Below are positions 36,779-45,521 of a stretch of DNA of 64,000 bases, in pieces (within the stretch, counting starts at the first letter, position 1; each line of letters begins with the position of its first letter). The stretch lies in contig NZ_CP041745.1 of NCBI RefSeq assembly GCF_007556815.1, forward strand, positions 4,019,501 through 4,083,500. Reading direction: 5' to 3'. Both the position numbers and the translations under genes were made by a program. The DNA comes from Paraburkholderia megapolitana. Lineage in GTDB: Bacteria > Pseudomonadota > Gammaproteobacteria > Burkholderiales > Burkholderiaceae. The notes under the pieces are model-generated. The model was not told the DNA's origin, did no database searches, and worked only from the letters and a program-made list of their open reading frames with translations.

Positions 36779-36976
36779 TCAGCCGCCCGCGACCGGTTGC
36801 ACGACGTCGAGCCGGTCGCCCGGTTGCAGCGCGCGCGCCGCATGCTGCGTGCGCGCGACGAAATCGCCGTTCAGCGCAACCGCGAACGGCGGCCGCGCGC
36901 CCCATGCGGTAAGCGCATCGGCGACGGTGGCGCCGTCGGGCAGCGTCAGCGGTTTCTGGTTGATATGGATGTTCAT
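36779..36976 (-). CDS. thiS: sulfur carrier ThiS
   Basis: A 65-residue ubiquitin-like protein ending in Gly-Gly, the C-terminus activated as thiocarboxylate for thiazole synthesis. The ATG at 36974-36976 gives MNIHINQKPLTL; a TTG four codons upstream is less likely. It lies between thiO and thiG. Confidence 0.96.
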   Translation of the reverse strand: MNIHINQKPLTLPDGATVADALTAWGARPPFAVALNGDFVARTQHAARALQPGDRLDVVQPVAGG

Positions 36977-37034
36977 GGGGTTCGTCAAAAGCGTTTCTTC
37001 CGTTTCTTTCGTGGTTCGCGGCAGGCGGCTTCGG

Positions 37035-38189
37035 TTACGCCGGCTCGCGCGCCGGGTCCGGCTGGTTCAGCGAGTCGAGGTGGAACAGCTCGCTCCAGCG
37101 CGCGTCGCGCCGCCAGGTCGCAAACGCGTCGACATCGGCGACACGGCGCTCGAGCAGCGCGGCGGCAAAGCGCACCGCTTCGTCCGCGACTTCCGGCGCG
37201 ATCATGTAGCCGTGCCGGTACAGGCCGTTCACGCGCAGCGTCTGTGCGCCGTTCCAGACCAGTGCCGGACGATGGTCTGGCATGGTTGGGCGGCAGTGTG
37301 CATTGAGTTCGAGGATGCGCGCCTCGCCGAAACCCGGATGCACGGAGAACGCCGCGCTCAGCAATTCGAGCGCCGAGCGCACGCTCACCGGCGACATGTC
37401 CTCGCCTTCCACTTCGGTTGCACCGATCACATAGCAGTCGTCCTGCTTCGGCGCGATATAGAGCGGGTAGCGAGGATGCAGCAGGCGCACCGGGCGGGTG
37501 AGATCGATGCCAGGCGCGTGTACTCGCGCAACTTCACCGCGGATACCGCGCAGCGTCGGCAGAACCGGTTTTGCGCCAAGGCCGCGACAATCGATCGTGA
37601 CATGCGCGTCGGGCATCGCGCGATCGTCGATGTGGGTGTTCCAGTGCAGTTCGACGCCGCGTGCCGCGAGCCCCGCCGCAAGTGCGGCAAGCACCTGGCG
37701 ATTGTCGAGCTGCCCTTCGCGCGGCAACAGCCAGCCTTTCGTGAAGCGGCCGGTCAACGCGGGCTCGGCGGCACCGATCTGCGCGCCGGACAGCGCGACG
37801 AAGCCGCTGTCGAGCCACTCGGCCGGCGCGTTCGCACGCACTCGGCGTTCGAACAGCGAAGCTTCCGTGCGATCCGCGTGATGCCACACGATGAGCGAGC
37901 CATTGCGCTGAAAGAACACCGGCTCCGGCAATTCGGCGAGCAACCGCGGCCATGCATCGAGCGATGCGGCGCCGAGTTGCGTGATCAGCAGTTCCGCGCT
38001 GGCGGCTTCGGCGAGCGGCGCGAGCATCGCGGCGGCGACCCACGCGGCAGCCTGCGTACCTGCTGCATCGCCACGCTCGTACAACGCCACGCGATGCCCG
38101 GCGCCGGCCAGACGCCACGCGACGAGCCGCCCGCACAGCCCACCGCCGATCACGGCGAAATCCGGTTTGGGTTGGGTAGCGGTCTTCAT
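37035..38189 (-). CDS. thiO: glycine oxidase ThiO
   Basis: A 384-residue FAD enzyme of the DadA/glycine oxidase family, with the dinucleotide motif FAVIGGGLCGRLVAW at the N-terminus and GATEVEGED, GLYRHGYMIAP near the C-terminus. It oxidises glycine to iminoglycine for ThiG. The ATG at 38187-38189 is chosen. It is the first gene of thiOSGE, about 205 nt after the riboswitch. Confidence 0.95.
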   Translation of the reverse strand: MKTATQPKPDFAVIGGGLCGRLVAWRLAGAGHRVALYERGDAAGTQAAAWVAAAMLAPLAEAASAELLITQLGAASLDAWPRLLAELPEPVFFQRNGSLIVWHHADRTEASLFERRVRANAPAEWLDSGFVALSGAQIGAAEPALTGRFTKGWLLPREGQLDNRQVLAALAAGLAARGVELHWNTHIDDRAMPDAHVTIDCRGLGAKPVLPTLRGIRGEVARVHAPGIDLTRPVRLLHPRYPLYIAPKQDDCYVIGATEVEGEDMSPVSVRSALELLSAAFSVHPGFGEARILELNAHCRPTMPDHRPALVWNGAQTLRVNGLYRHGYMIAPEVADEAVRFAAALLERRVADVDAFATWRRDARWSELFHLDSLNQPDPAREPA

Positions 38190-38331
38190 CGCGCGGGAAC
38201 CGGACGCGACGGAGCCCATCCGCAGACGTGCGGACAGACAACGCAAAAAACTGAAGAATAAGCGGTCATCGAATCCTTTCCGTACGGCAGGAAGCGCACG
38301 TACCCAAGGACGAAACCGGCGGGCGAAGCCG

Positions 38332-38365
38332 GCCGGACCACGCACCCATGACGGTGCCGTCCGGC
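38332..38365 (-). other. leader hairpin between TPP aptamer and thiO
   Basis: A 7-bp stem (GCCGGAC with GTCCGGC) separated by 20 bases in the thiO leader, downstream of the TPP aptamer. It could be part of the riboswitch expression platform. No U-run follows, so control of translation or Rho access is more likely than an intrinsic terminator. Confidence 0.35.
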
Positions 38366-38393
38366 GGAGAAATGGAAGACATCAGAACTTCCG

Positions 38394-38488
38394 GAAACTT
38401 CCCGCGCCGGTATTACCCGGATCGGGTGCGAAGGGTCTCTCTCAGCCTGGCCGCAGCGTGTCGCCCGCGCGCAAAGCACCCCTGTTTC
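38394..38488 (-). ncRNA. TPP riboswitch (THI element)
   Basis: The minus strand holds the conserved TPP aptamer. Stem P1 pairs GAAAC (38484-38488) with GTTTC (38394-38398). The GGGGTGC box, the CTGAGA pyrimidine-sensing loop at about 38429-38435, the ACCCTTCGCACCCGATCCGGGTAAT core and the final GGGAAG follow in the expected order. It leads into thiO-thiS-thiG-thiE, so thiamine pyrophosphate should repress this operon. Confidence 0.94.
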
Positions 38489-38824
38489 GTCAACGGCCAT
38501 TAGACCATAAAAGGCCGGAGGCCCGCAAACCGGGGGGCTGCGGCGGGCTGTCCAGCCTGCCTGTGGCGGGTTGCGCGGGGAAATACGGCGAGCTGGGGTG
38601 CTCTGGCACAATGCCGTCAACGCAGCGTGGGCCGGCCGGGCCGCCAGGATCCGTTAAGACTCGTTTAAGTGGGTCGGGCCAGAATCGGGCGGTCGCGGCA
38701 CGGGGTCGATGCCCGGGTCGCAATCACAATTTCGCCGTGGCGCCAACTCGCTACGGACTGAGCCATCAGGGTCCAGCCATCGTGCGCCGGTCCCAGACGA
38801 GCCAGCATTTCTCCCAGGATGGTC
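38489..38824. promoter_or_regulatory. divergent promoter region, thi operon and ABC transporter
   Basis: A 336-bp gene-free interval between the 5' end of the TPP riboswitch (minus) and the SbmA/YddA-like gene (plus). It must hold both promoters. It is GC-rich with G runs (38533-38542) and shows no credible short gene; I see no clear operator. Confidence 0.5.
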
Positions 38825-40576
38825 ATGACGCCCAACACTTCCCCTACACCCACGCTAGAGCCCGACGATAAAGTCTCCGCGTGGAGTCTGATCAAGCCGT
38901 ACTGGGTCTCTGAAGAATGGAAAATCGCCTGGGGACTGCTGGTTACGATCGTTGCGATCAACCTCACGAACGTCTGGATCACCGTCAAGTTCAACACCTG
39001 GAACGGCGACTTCTACAACATGCTGCAAGCCAAGAGCGTCAAGGACTTCCCGCACTTGATGATGGTTTGGGCCGTTCTCGTAGCAGCGTTGATCGTCCTC
39101 TTTGTATACGGCCGCTATCTGCGGCAGATGCTCGGCTTCCGGTGGCGCCAGTGGCTCACGACACGGTACCTCGAAGAATGGCTCGGCCACGGCGTCTTCT
39201 ACCGGATCGAGCGCGACCGGCTCGCGGACAACCCCGACCAGCGGATAAGCGATGACCTGCAGTCATTTGCAACCAGCACGCTCACACTGACGCTCGATTT
39301 TCTGTCAACCGTCGTCACACTCATTTCGTTCATTACCATCCTCTGGTCCCTGGCTGGCGCATTGACCGTCACGCTCGGGGGCATGCCGCTCGTGATCCCA
39401 GGCTACATGGTGTGGGTCGCCGCGCTCTATGCCCTGGCTGGCTCGTACATGACCTACAAGCTCGGCCACCCGCTCGTTGCGATTACCTACCAGCAACAAA
39501 AGGTCGAGGCAGATTTTCGTTTCGGCCTGATCCGTGTGCGCGAAAACTCGGAGCAGATCGCGTTCTACGACGGCGAGCAGACCGAACGCGCGAGTGCACA
39601 AAACGTCTTCCAGCGCATTCGCGACAACTGGTGGCGTGTGATGAAGTACACGAAGCGCCTGAGCTTCGTGCTGAGCTTCTACGGCAATATCGCGACCATT
39701 TTTCCGCTCATTGTCGCCGCGCCCAAGTATTTCTCCGGCGCATTTACCCTAGGCGTGTTGATGCAGATCCAGAATGCGTTCGGCACGGTCAGCGACTCGT
39801 TCTCGTGGTTTATCAACAGTTACGGCAGCCTCGTCGAGTGGCGCGCGACGGTGAATCGTCTGCGCGAATTCAAACGTGTCGTCCATGCATCGCACCTGAA
39901 AGAAGCGACCTCGCCGGCCACCGCTCATGGCGGCATCAACCTGCACTACGTGGACGAGGACAGGCTCACCACGGACGGTCTCTCGCTCTCCCTGCCGAGT
40001 GGCGCCCCGCTCTCGCAGATCCGCGACATCTCGATCCAGCCCGGCTCGCGCTGGTTGGTACGCGGCGCGTCCGGGGCCGGCAAGAGCACCTTGATGCGTG
40101 CACTCGCCGGACTGTGGCCATTCGGTAACGGCTCGATCGATGCGCCGGTCAGTGCGCGCATGATGTTCATTCCGCAACAAAGCTATATGCCCATCGGCAC
40201 GCTGAAGGCCGCGCTCGCCTATCCGTCGTCGGCGGAAACGTACACCGACAACGAATACATCGAAGCGCTGCAGGCTTGCCATCTCGCGGACTACACAGGC
40301 CGTCTCGAGGAATCCGCGCACTGGGCTCGCGTGCTGTCGCCCGGCGAGCAGCAACGGCTTGCAGCAGCGCGTGTCCTGCTGCACAAACCCGACTATCTGT
40401 TCCTCGACGAAGCGACCAGCGCACTCGATACCGACAACGAAGCGCGGCTCTATCACCTGTTCATCGAGCGGTTGCCGAAGGCGGCCATCATCAGCGTGGC
40501 GCATCGCGAGTCGCTGGCGGCGTTCCATGAGGAAACGCTCAACGTCGAACGCAGCGCGGAGCCCGCCGCCGCATGA
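38825..40576 (+). CDS. ABC transporter, fused permease/ATPase (SbmA/YddA-like)
   Basis: A 583-residue half-transporter. The N-terminal membrane domain of the SbmA/BacA type (about residues 15-340, with FNTWNGDFYNMLQ) precedes an ABC ATPase carrying Walker A GASGAGKST near residue 416, the signature LSPGEQQRL near residue 507 and Walker B YLFLDEATSALD. Relatives import peptides or cobalamin, or act in the envelope; the substrate is unknown. The ATG at 38825 has an AGGA site; another ATG two codons upstream lacks one. Its stop overlaps the SDR start by 4 bp. Confidence 0.93.
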   Translation: MTPNTSPTPTLEPDDKVSAWSLIKPYWVSEEWKIAWGLLVTIVAINLTNVWITVKFNTWNGDFYNMLQAKSVKDFPHLMMVWAVLVAALIVLFVYGRYLRQMLGFRWRQWLTTRYLEEWLGHGVFYRIERDRLADNPDQRISDDLQSFATSTLTLTLDFLSTVVTLISFITILWSLAGALTVTLGGMPLVIPGYMVWVAALYALAGSYMTYKLGHPLVAITYQQQKVEADFRFGLIRVRENSEQIAFYDGEQTERASAQNVFQRIRDNWWRVMKYTKRLSFVLSFYGNIATIFPLIVAAPKYFSGAFTLGVLMQIQNAFGTVSDSFSWFINSYGSLVEWRATVNRLREFKRVVHASHLKEATSPATAHGGINLHYVDEDRLTTDGLSLSLPSGAPLSQIRDISIQPGSRWLVRGASGAGKSTLMRALAGLWPFGNGSIDAPVSARMMFIPQQSYMPIGTLKAALAYPSSAETYTDNEYIEALQACHLADYTGRLEESAHWARVLSPGEQQRLAAARVLLHKPDYLFLDEATSALDTDNEARLYHLFIERLPKAAIISVAHRESLAAFHEETLNVERSAEPAAA

Positions 40577-41376
40577 GCGCGACACGCCGCGTCGTGTTGA
40601 TCACCGGTGCCGGGTCCGGCATCGGCGCCGCACTTGCACGTCGGCTTGCCACACGTCACGCGGCGTTCGATGCAACACCGGGTACGACCACGCAGCTCGC
40701 CTTGATGCTGCACGCTCGCGGCGCGGATTCCGAAGCGCGCGCCCGGCTCGAAGCCGTCGCCGCCAGTTGCACCGCGCACGGTGCGACCTGCGCAACAGTG
40801 TTCGGCGATCTTGCCGAACCCGGTGCCGCCGACCACATCGTGCATCAGACGCTCGCTGCGTTCGGTGCACTCGATCATCTGGTCGCAAACGCCGGTCACG
40901 CACAACGTCAGACACTCGCTGCACTCGATGCGCACGCGCTCACCGAATCGTTCGCGGCCATGCCCTCGGCATTCGCTGCGCTCGTCAGACGCGCGACGCC
41001 CGCGTTGAAAACATCGGAGCACGGTCGCGTGGTCGCGCTCAGTTCGTTCGTCGCGCATCGCTATCGTCAGGACGCGCCGTTCGCAGCGACCGCGGCGGCG
41101 AAAGCCGCAATCGAATCGCTGGCGAAAACCGCTGCGGCCGAACTCGCGCCGCATGGCGTCACGGTCAATTGCGTGGCACCCGGCTACACGCGCAAAGATC
41201 GCGGCCCGAGCGCTGACAATGCGCCCGCATGGGCGCATGCCGCGCAAGCCACCCCGCTCGGTCACATCGCCGACCCGGACGATGTCGCCGCATTGATCGC
41301 CTTCCTGCTGTCCGACGAAGCGCGCCATATCACGGGGCAGGTGATTCATATCGACGGCGGGCTTACCCTCGGTTGA
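40573..41376 (+). CDS. short-chain dehydrogenase/reductase lacking the catalytic Tyr
   Basis: A 267-residue SDR with an intact nucleotide motif TGAGSGIG (residues 11-18), the NAG motif (residues 106-108), Ser157/158 in VVALSS, and Lys177. The Tyr that should sit four residues before the Lys is Thr173 (TAAAK), so the Tyr-x-x-x-Lys pair is broken. Either another residue (for example Tyr164) serves or the protein is not a standard oxidoreductase. It is translationally coupled to the preceding transporter (ATGA). Confidence 0.9.
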   Translation: MSATRRVVLITGAGSGIGAALARRLATRHAAFDATPGTTTQLALMLHARGADSEARARLEAVAASCTAHGATCATVFGDLAEPGAADHIVHQTLAAFGALDHLVANAGHAQRQTLAALDAHALTESFAAMPSAFAALVRRATPALKTSEHGRVVALSSFVAHRYRQDAPFAATAAAKAAIESLAKTAAAELAPHGVTVNCVAPGYTRKDRGPSADNAPAWAHAAQATPLGHIADPDDVAALIAFLLSDEARHITGQVIHIDGGLTLG

Positions 41377-41682
41377 TCAACTGAAACAGACAGAAACCTG
41401 CGGCAATAACTAGAAAGCACTTTGCCGGCGCGCAGCGTGTTCCCCGCTTTGAATTCCCACCGAGCAGCGACGATAGCGGTGCGAGCCGTGCAGTAGATAG
41501 CGGTCCGCGACGATCTTCACCGTTACCGGATGTCGCTCATGCCCCACGATCGTTTTACGCATCGGCCCTTCGCGGCCGCAATCGTCTATTCCGCGGAACG
41601 CGTATCGACATGCCGCCGCTGCGCCGAAGCGACGACGTGCAGCGGCAGTGACAGCGCGCATCTTCACTTGAACGGCTGATCC
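41377..41682. other. intergenic region with a doubtful small frame
   Basis: 306 bp between the SDR and lipoprotein genes, both on plus. No terminator hairpin is obvious. On minus, a 50-codon frame (41562 to 41410, starting MRKTIVGHERHP, with GAAGGG near its ATG) is possible, but it has no recognisable family and no supporting context, so I do not call it a gene. Confidence 0.35.
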
Positions 41683-42321
41683 ATGCGCACCGCCTCGATC
41701 ACGCTGCGCGATCGCGCAACCGGACACGCTCTACCGAACACGCGCCGCCGCCGAAACACAGCGCGCCTCACAGCAGGCGCCGCACTCGCCACCGCAACGC
41801 TCGCCTTGCACGGCTGCGCATGGACCTTGATCTCAGCGGTCGACGCCACCGGCTCTGTGATCCAGGCCGGCTTCGCCGTCGCGACGCACTACTCGTCGCC
41901 GAGCTTCGTCAACGGCGCACCGATCGCAGTCAGCCACATCTGCATCGAGCTGAACCAGAACGTCACAACCGGCGATTTCGTCCCCGCGCTGCAAACGGTA
42001 TTGACCCAGCGCGGCGTGCAATCGGATCTCTACGGCCCCGGCACATCGCCGCCCAGTTGTGAAGCGCGCCTCGTCTATAGCGCAGCCATCGACTACGGCC
42101 GCCGCGCGTTCAGCGACGAATCGACACCGTATCTGTCGACCATCGATCTGACACTTTTGCAGCGTGGCCGCGTTGTTGTGACCGCGCGTTACGAAACCCG
42201 CGGCCTCGCTACCGACCGCTTTTCGAGCGCATCGACGAAGCTTTCGGGCCTGGTCGAGCGCATGGTCGTCGACCGGCGTGCCCAGAGTGCGCCTGCGTTG
42301 CAGGCCGCCCGCATCGATTGA
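41683..42321 (+). CDS. putative lipoprotein, Sbal_3080-like
   Basis: A 212-residue exported protein with a basic N-terminus of about 28 residues, a hydrophobic stretch and a lipobox LALHGC (Cys45). The mature part contains ICIELNQNVTTGDFVPALQTVL and a TIDLTLLQRGRVVVTARYE stretch, which resemble the Sbal_3080 family of lipoproteins of unknown function; this resemblance is weak evidence. It precedes the orphan response regulator by 151 bp on the same strand and may share its control. Confidence 0.75.
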   Translation: MRTASITLRDRATGHALPNTRRRRNTARLTAGAALATATLALHGCAWTLISAVDATGSVIQAGFAVATHYSSPSFVNGAPIAVSHICIELNQNVTTGDFVPALQTVLTQRGVQSDLYGPGTSPPSCEARLVYSAAIDYGRRAFSDESTPYLSTIDLTLLQRGRVVVTARYETRGLATDRFSSASTKLSGLVERMVVDRRAQSAPALQAARID

Positions 42322-42472
42322 AACATCCAGCTATCACCTGCTTTCTGTCTGTTCGCGTCGCATTTCATACGCGCTCTTTGCCGCACTTCCCATGCGCCCA
42401 CACACCGCGAAGAAAGAAAGCGAAAGATTTGCGTGCTTCCGACATGTCCTTTCATCACTTAGGATTTCTTCC

Positions 42473-43243
42473 ATGAGCCAACATATCCTGCTTGTCGACG
42501 ACGATTCCGTAGTCCGCGATCTCACGCGCGAGTATCTGCAGGCGCGAGGTTATGCGGTATCGGTCCTGCACGATGGTCTTGCACTGCAGCGCCGGTTACA
42601 GATCGAACGTCCTGCCCTCGTCGTACTCGACATCATGATGCCGGAGCTGGATGGCATCAGCGCACTGCGCGCGTTGCGCGCAAGCGGAGACGACATTCCT
42701 GTCATCCTGCTGACTGCGCGCAACGACGTGATCGATCGCGTGATCGGCCTCGAACTCGGTGCCGACGATTACCTCGGCAAGCCATTCGATCCGAGCGAAC
42801 TGGTCGCGCGCATCCGCACCGTGCTCAGGCGCCGCGGCAATCCGGTGTCGAGTGCGCCGGAGAGTCGTGCACCGTACCGCTTCGGTCCGTTCGAAGTGAA
42901 TTTCCCCGCACGCGAACTGCGTCGCGATGACGAGCGCATTGCGCTGCGCTCGAGCGAATTCGCAATCCTCAAGCTGTTCGTCAATCATGCGATGACGATT
43001 CTCACGCGCGCGCAGATCATCGAGAAGCTTTATGGTCACGGCGGCGCGTATCGCAACCGCAGTCTCGATGTGTCGATCTGGCGTCTGCGCCGGCTGATCG
43101 AAACCGATCCGTCCGAGCCGCGTTATGTGCAGACGGTGTGGGGACACGGCTATGTGTTCGTGCCGCAAGGTGAAGTGGGATTCGCGGAACGCTATACGGA
43201 TACGCCTGAAGTTGCGGAAACGGCGCAGGCTGCGCGGCCTTAG
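42473..43243 (+). CDS. OmpR-type response regulator without adjacent kinase
   Basis: A 256-residue regulator: a receiver domain with phospho-acceptor Asp53 (VVLDIMMPE), acidic pocket Asp10/Asp11 and Lys in GKPFDP, then an OmpR-type winged helix ending GHGYVFVP. The ATG at 42473 gives MSQHILLVDDD. It is closely similar to the regulator at 45522-46307 but has no kinase next to it; it may use that system's kinase at 46304. The downstream cassette is on the opposite strand. Confidence 0.95.
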   Translation: MSQHILLVDDDSVVRDLTREYLQARGYAVSVLHDGLALQRRLQIERPALVVLDIMMPELDGISALRALRASGDDIPVILLTARNDVIDRVIGLELGADDYLGKPFDPSELVARIRTVLRRRGNPVSSAPESRAPYRFGPFEVNFPARELRRDDERIALRSSEFAILKLFVNHAMTILTRAQIIEKLYGHGGAYRNRSLDVSIWRLRRLIETDPSEPRYVQTVWGHGYVFVPQGEVGFAERYTDTPEVAETAQAARP

Positions 43244-43356
43244 CGTGTCGTAGCAAAACGCAACCGGGCGTGAATCGAATGCGCGCGGTTGCGTTGCTAT
43301 AAGCCGATCCGAATTGCGCGGCGAGTCGAGCGATCAACTACAAGCCGCGCTATCAC

Positions 43357-44025
43357 TCAGAAAGTCAGCACGCTCATAAAGAGCCGCTGCAACCAGCCCA
43401 TCGTCGTCGAATCCGCAAGCATCCCCACTCCCGCCTGCTCGATCCGCGCATTCGCGACCTTGCTCGACGCGACGTAGTTACCCATGTCGATGTCCTTCGG
43501 ATTGACCACACCCGACAACCGCAACGTGTCGCGATTGCCATTCATCGCGATGATCTTTTCACCTGAGACCACCAGGTTGCCGGTCGGCAGCGTGCCGATC
43601 ACCGTCACCGCCAGCGTGCCCGACATGCCCGACGTATCCGACACAGTGCCCTGCCCGTTGAACGTCGTGCTCGCCGAGCCGACGTTGAACAGCTTTGCGA
43701 GTTTCGCCGCGGCATTCGTCGATTGATCGGCGGCCTGGGCGCTGATATTGCTCGCGCGGCTTGCCGAGGCGTTTGCGCTGCTGTTGCCGCTATACGATTC
43801 GGCGAGACGGATCGTCAGCACGTCGCCGATGTGTTGCGCACGCGGCGTTTCGTACAGCGACAGCGCATTGCCCGCCTGATAGATCGCGCCCTGCGTATTG
43901 ACGTTGAGCGGTGTCGCAGCGAGCGGCGCATACATCGGTGTGTCGACGATCGAGTGCGGTCCGCTCGAACACGCGGCCACACTGACCGCGGTTGTTGCCG
44001 CAACGAGAATACGGTGGGAAATCAT
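43357..44025 (-). CDS. flgH: FlgH-family L-ring lipoprotein, orphan copy
   Basis: A 222-residue FlgH. It has a lipobox (VAAC, Cys19), GAIYQAGNALSLYETPRAQHIGD-type sequence, and the C-terminal ADARIE-like segment followed by MGWLQRLF, matching the flagellar L-ring protein along its length. No other flagellar gene is in the window, so this is separate from a flagellar operon. It is the last of four minus-strand genes (from 45208) between two paralogous response regulators. It may be a second L-ring or an outer-membrane ring reused by another machine; the latter is inference. Confidence 0.88.
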   Translation of the reverse strand: MISHRILVAATTAVSVAACSSGPHSIVDTPMYAPLAATPLNVNTQGAIYQAGNALSLYETPRAQHIGDVLTIRLAESYSGNSSANASASRASNISAQAADQSTNAAAKLAKLFNVGSASTTFNGQGTVSDTSGMSGTLAVTVIGTLPTGNLVVSGEKIIAMNGNRDTLRLSGVVNPKDIDMGNYVASSKVANARIEQAGVGMLADSTTMGWLQRLFMSVLTF

Positions 44026-44077
44026 GATTGCTCCGGGGCAGACGTGACGAAAAGAATCGGGTGCATGAAACTCGCCG

Positions 44078-44782
44078 TCATCCCGTTTCGGGCAAGCCGG
44101 CCTGCAACAACCGCTCGACTGACCTCACCCGCGCATCGGGATCTTTCAGCAGATAGGTCAACGTACCGTTGCCGGTCGCGGGCAACAGACACAGAGTGAT
44201 CGAACTCACCGCGTTCTCCCAGACATAGACTGGCAACCCCGGCAACCCCGGCAATCCGGACGACGTGCTACCGGTCTGCATGCGCGGTGCGCCATAACGG
44301 ACCGCGAGCGCACTGCGCAGATCCTCCGCAGTCACACCGTCGACCACAAACGAAATTTCGAAGAGCCGCAGCGGCGCATCGTAGGAGGCGCGCGCAAAAC
44401 GCAGTACGTGCTCGTCCGCGGGCGCACCGTCGACCACCGCCCGCGACATCTGCCAGCCGTTGCCCGCGCGATGCGCCCAGCGACACGCCACCACCAGGCT
44501 GTCGTCGCTCTTCAGACGCATGCCGAGTGCGCCCGCACTGACGTCGGTCTCGCAGACCAGTTCGCTATCGGGCGGCGTTGCGCGTACGGTGCGGTTCGCA
44601 CGCAGCACGTCGAGCGAGACGCCGAGCGGAATGCCGCGAAAAGCGAACGGCAACGCGGCGGTACGCAGGCGTGCATCGCCGGCCGTGCGACCTGGCGGCG
44701 ACGTCGGTCCCTGCGCATTGACAGCAATCGATAGCGTCGACACAGCCAGTGCAGCGACGCTCGCAAGCAAGGCTCGTTTCAT
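44078..44782 (-). CDS. putative periplasmic protein of unknown function
   Basis: A 234-residue exported protein with a signal peptide (MKRALLASVAALAVSTLSIAVNA) and a mature region with FRGIPLGVSLDVLRANRTV and paired Cys residues that could form disulfides. I do not recognise a family. It lies 52 bp before flgH and 5 bp after the small lipoprotein, so it should be in one operon with the orphan FlgH and is a candidate partner of that ring. Confidence 0.75.
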   Translation of the reverse strand: MKRALLASVAALAVSTLSIAVNAQGPTSPPGRTAGDARLRTAALPFAFRGIPLGVSLDVLRANRTVRATPPDSELVCETDVSAGALGMRLKSDDSLVVACRWAHRAGNGWQMSRAVVDGAPADEHVLRFARASYDAPLRLFEISFVVDGVTAEDLRSALAVRYGAPRMQTGSTSSGLPGLPGLPVYVWENAVSSITLCLLPATGNGTLTYLLKDPDARVRSVERLLQAGLPETG

Positions 44783-44787
44783 CTCGT

Positions 44788-44994
44788 TCAGTCGATGGCG
44801 GATGAGCACGCGTCGAACGGCGTAGCAGCCGCGTGCCCGACTACAGGAATGATCTTCAGCGTCGCCGACGCCGCGCGACACGGCAACGCCGCGAGGCCGC
44901 AGCCGCTGAGCGGCAGCAACGCCGCGCACACTGCCGACCATGCGGTCACGCGGGCAACACATCGGAGGGTTGTCGACTTGGTCACTTTCGTCAC
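44788..44994 (-). CDS. small lipoprotein
   Basis: A 68-residue protein with a signal sequence and lipobox LPLSGC (Cys32), then a short mature part with CRAASATLKIIPVVGHAAATPFDAC. Small proteins of this kind, sometimes annotated DUF6726, are seen in Burkholderiales; function unknown. The start is GTG (44992-44994); 5 bp separate it from the next gene. Two further Cys are present in the mature part. Confidence 0.68.
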   Translation of the reverse strand: MTKVTKSTTLRCVARVTAWSAVCAALLPLSGCGLAALPCRAASATLKIIPVVGHAAATPFDACSSAID

Positions 44995-45007
44995 GCAGTG
45001 CTCCGCA

Positions 45008-45208
45008 TCACGCAGTGGTGTCGATGTGACGACCGACCAGACCGGTCGGCAGCGACGGCTGCGCAGCCGCAGCCGAGCCAGCGGCTTCGGTCGAGGCTTG
45101 CGCGTTGCTGGCGGCGGGTGTTGCCGTGGTGCTGGCAGCTTTGCCGGTTGCGGCCGGGCGAGTCGGCGGCGGAAGAGTTGGACGATGCGTGCTAACGGGG
45201 CTGGTCAT
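45008..45208 (-). CDS. small Ala/Thr/Pro-rich protein
   Basis: A 66-residue low-complexity protein (MTSPVSTHRPTLPPP at the start, ending LPTGLVGRHIDTTA). Its ATG has a CGAGG ribosome binding site, and the stop is 13 bp before the small lipoprotein. No family is recognised, but position, ribosome binding site and a less repetitive C-terminus favour a real gene. It heads the four-gene minus cassette. Confidence 0.55.
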   Translation of the reverse strand: MTSPVSTHRPTLPPPTRPAATGKAASTTATPAASNAQASTEAAGSAAAAQPSLPTGLVGRHIDTTA

Positions 45209-45448
45209 GATGAACCTCGCGAAATGAATAGGATCTACAGATCAACGCACTATCGATTGCGAACAGATGCGATCAACGGTGGTGCGAGAAGCATCTTCGC
45301 GCTGCAAGCGCCTGCGCAATGGGCGAAGCAGCGCGCGCTTTTCCACGGCGCTTACTGCGCGTTGCGAAGCCGCTCCAAAACTTTCGCGGGTCGTGTTTTG
45401 ATATCGCGCAATCCCACACCATCGCGCTGCAACGCCCGCAGGACGGCG

Positions 45449-45476
45449 CTTACATAGATATGTAAGTAACCGTAAG
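45449..45476 (+). promoter_or_regulatory. likely response-regulator box (GTAAG repeats)
   Basis: GTAAG occurs at 45462-45466 and 45472-45476, a period of exactly 10 bp as preferred by OmpR-type dimers. An inverted CTTAC at 45449 makes a palindrome CTTACATA-GA-TATGTAAG. It lies 46-73 bp before the response regulator at 45522 and 241 bp before the start of the divergent FlgH cassette, so it could control both. The rest of the 313-bp interval shows no gene. Confidence 0.55.
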
Positions 45477-45521
45477 AAAGCTGTCACGCGCACGGGGCAC
45501 TGACCGGTCTAAAATTTCACG

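Noticed and set aside
41410..41562. Minus-strand 50-codon frame starting MRKTIVGHERHP
   Set aside because: Has a plausible ribosome binding site but no family, no operon partner, and a basic, compositionally odd tail.
44600..44734. Flagellar operon around flgH
   Set aside because: No other flg or fli genes are present; neighbours are unrelated exported proteins and regulators.
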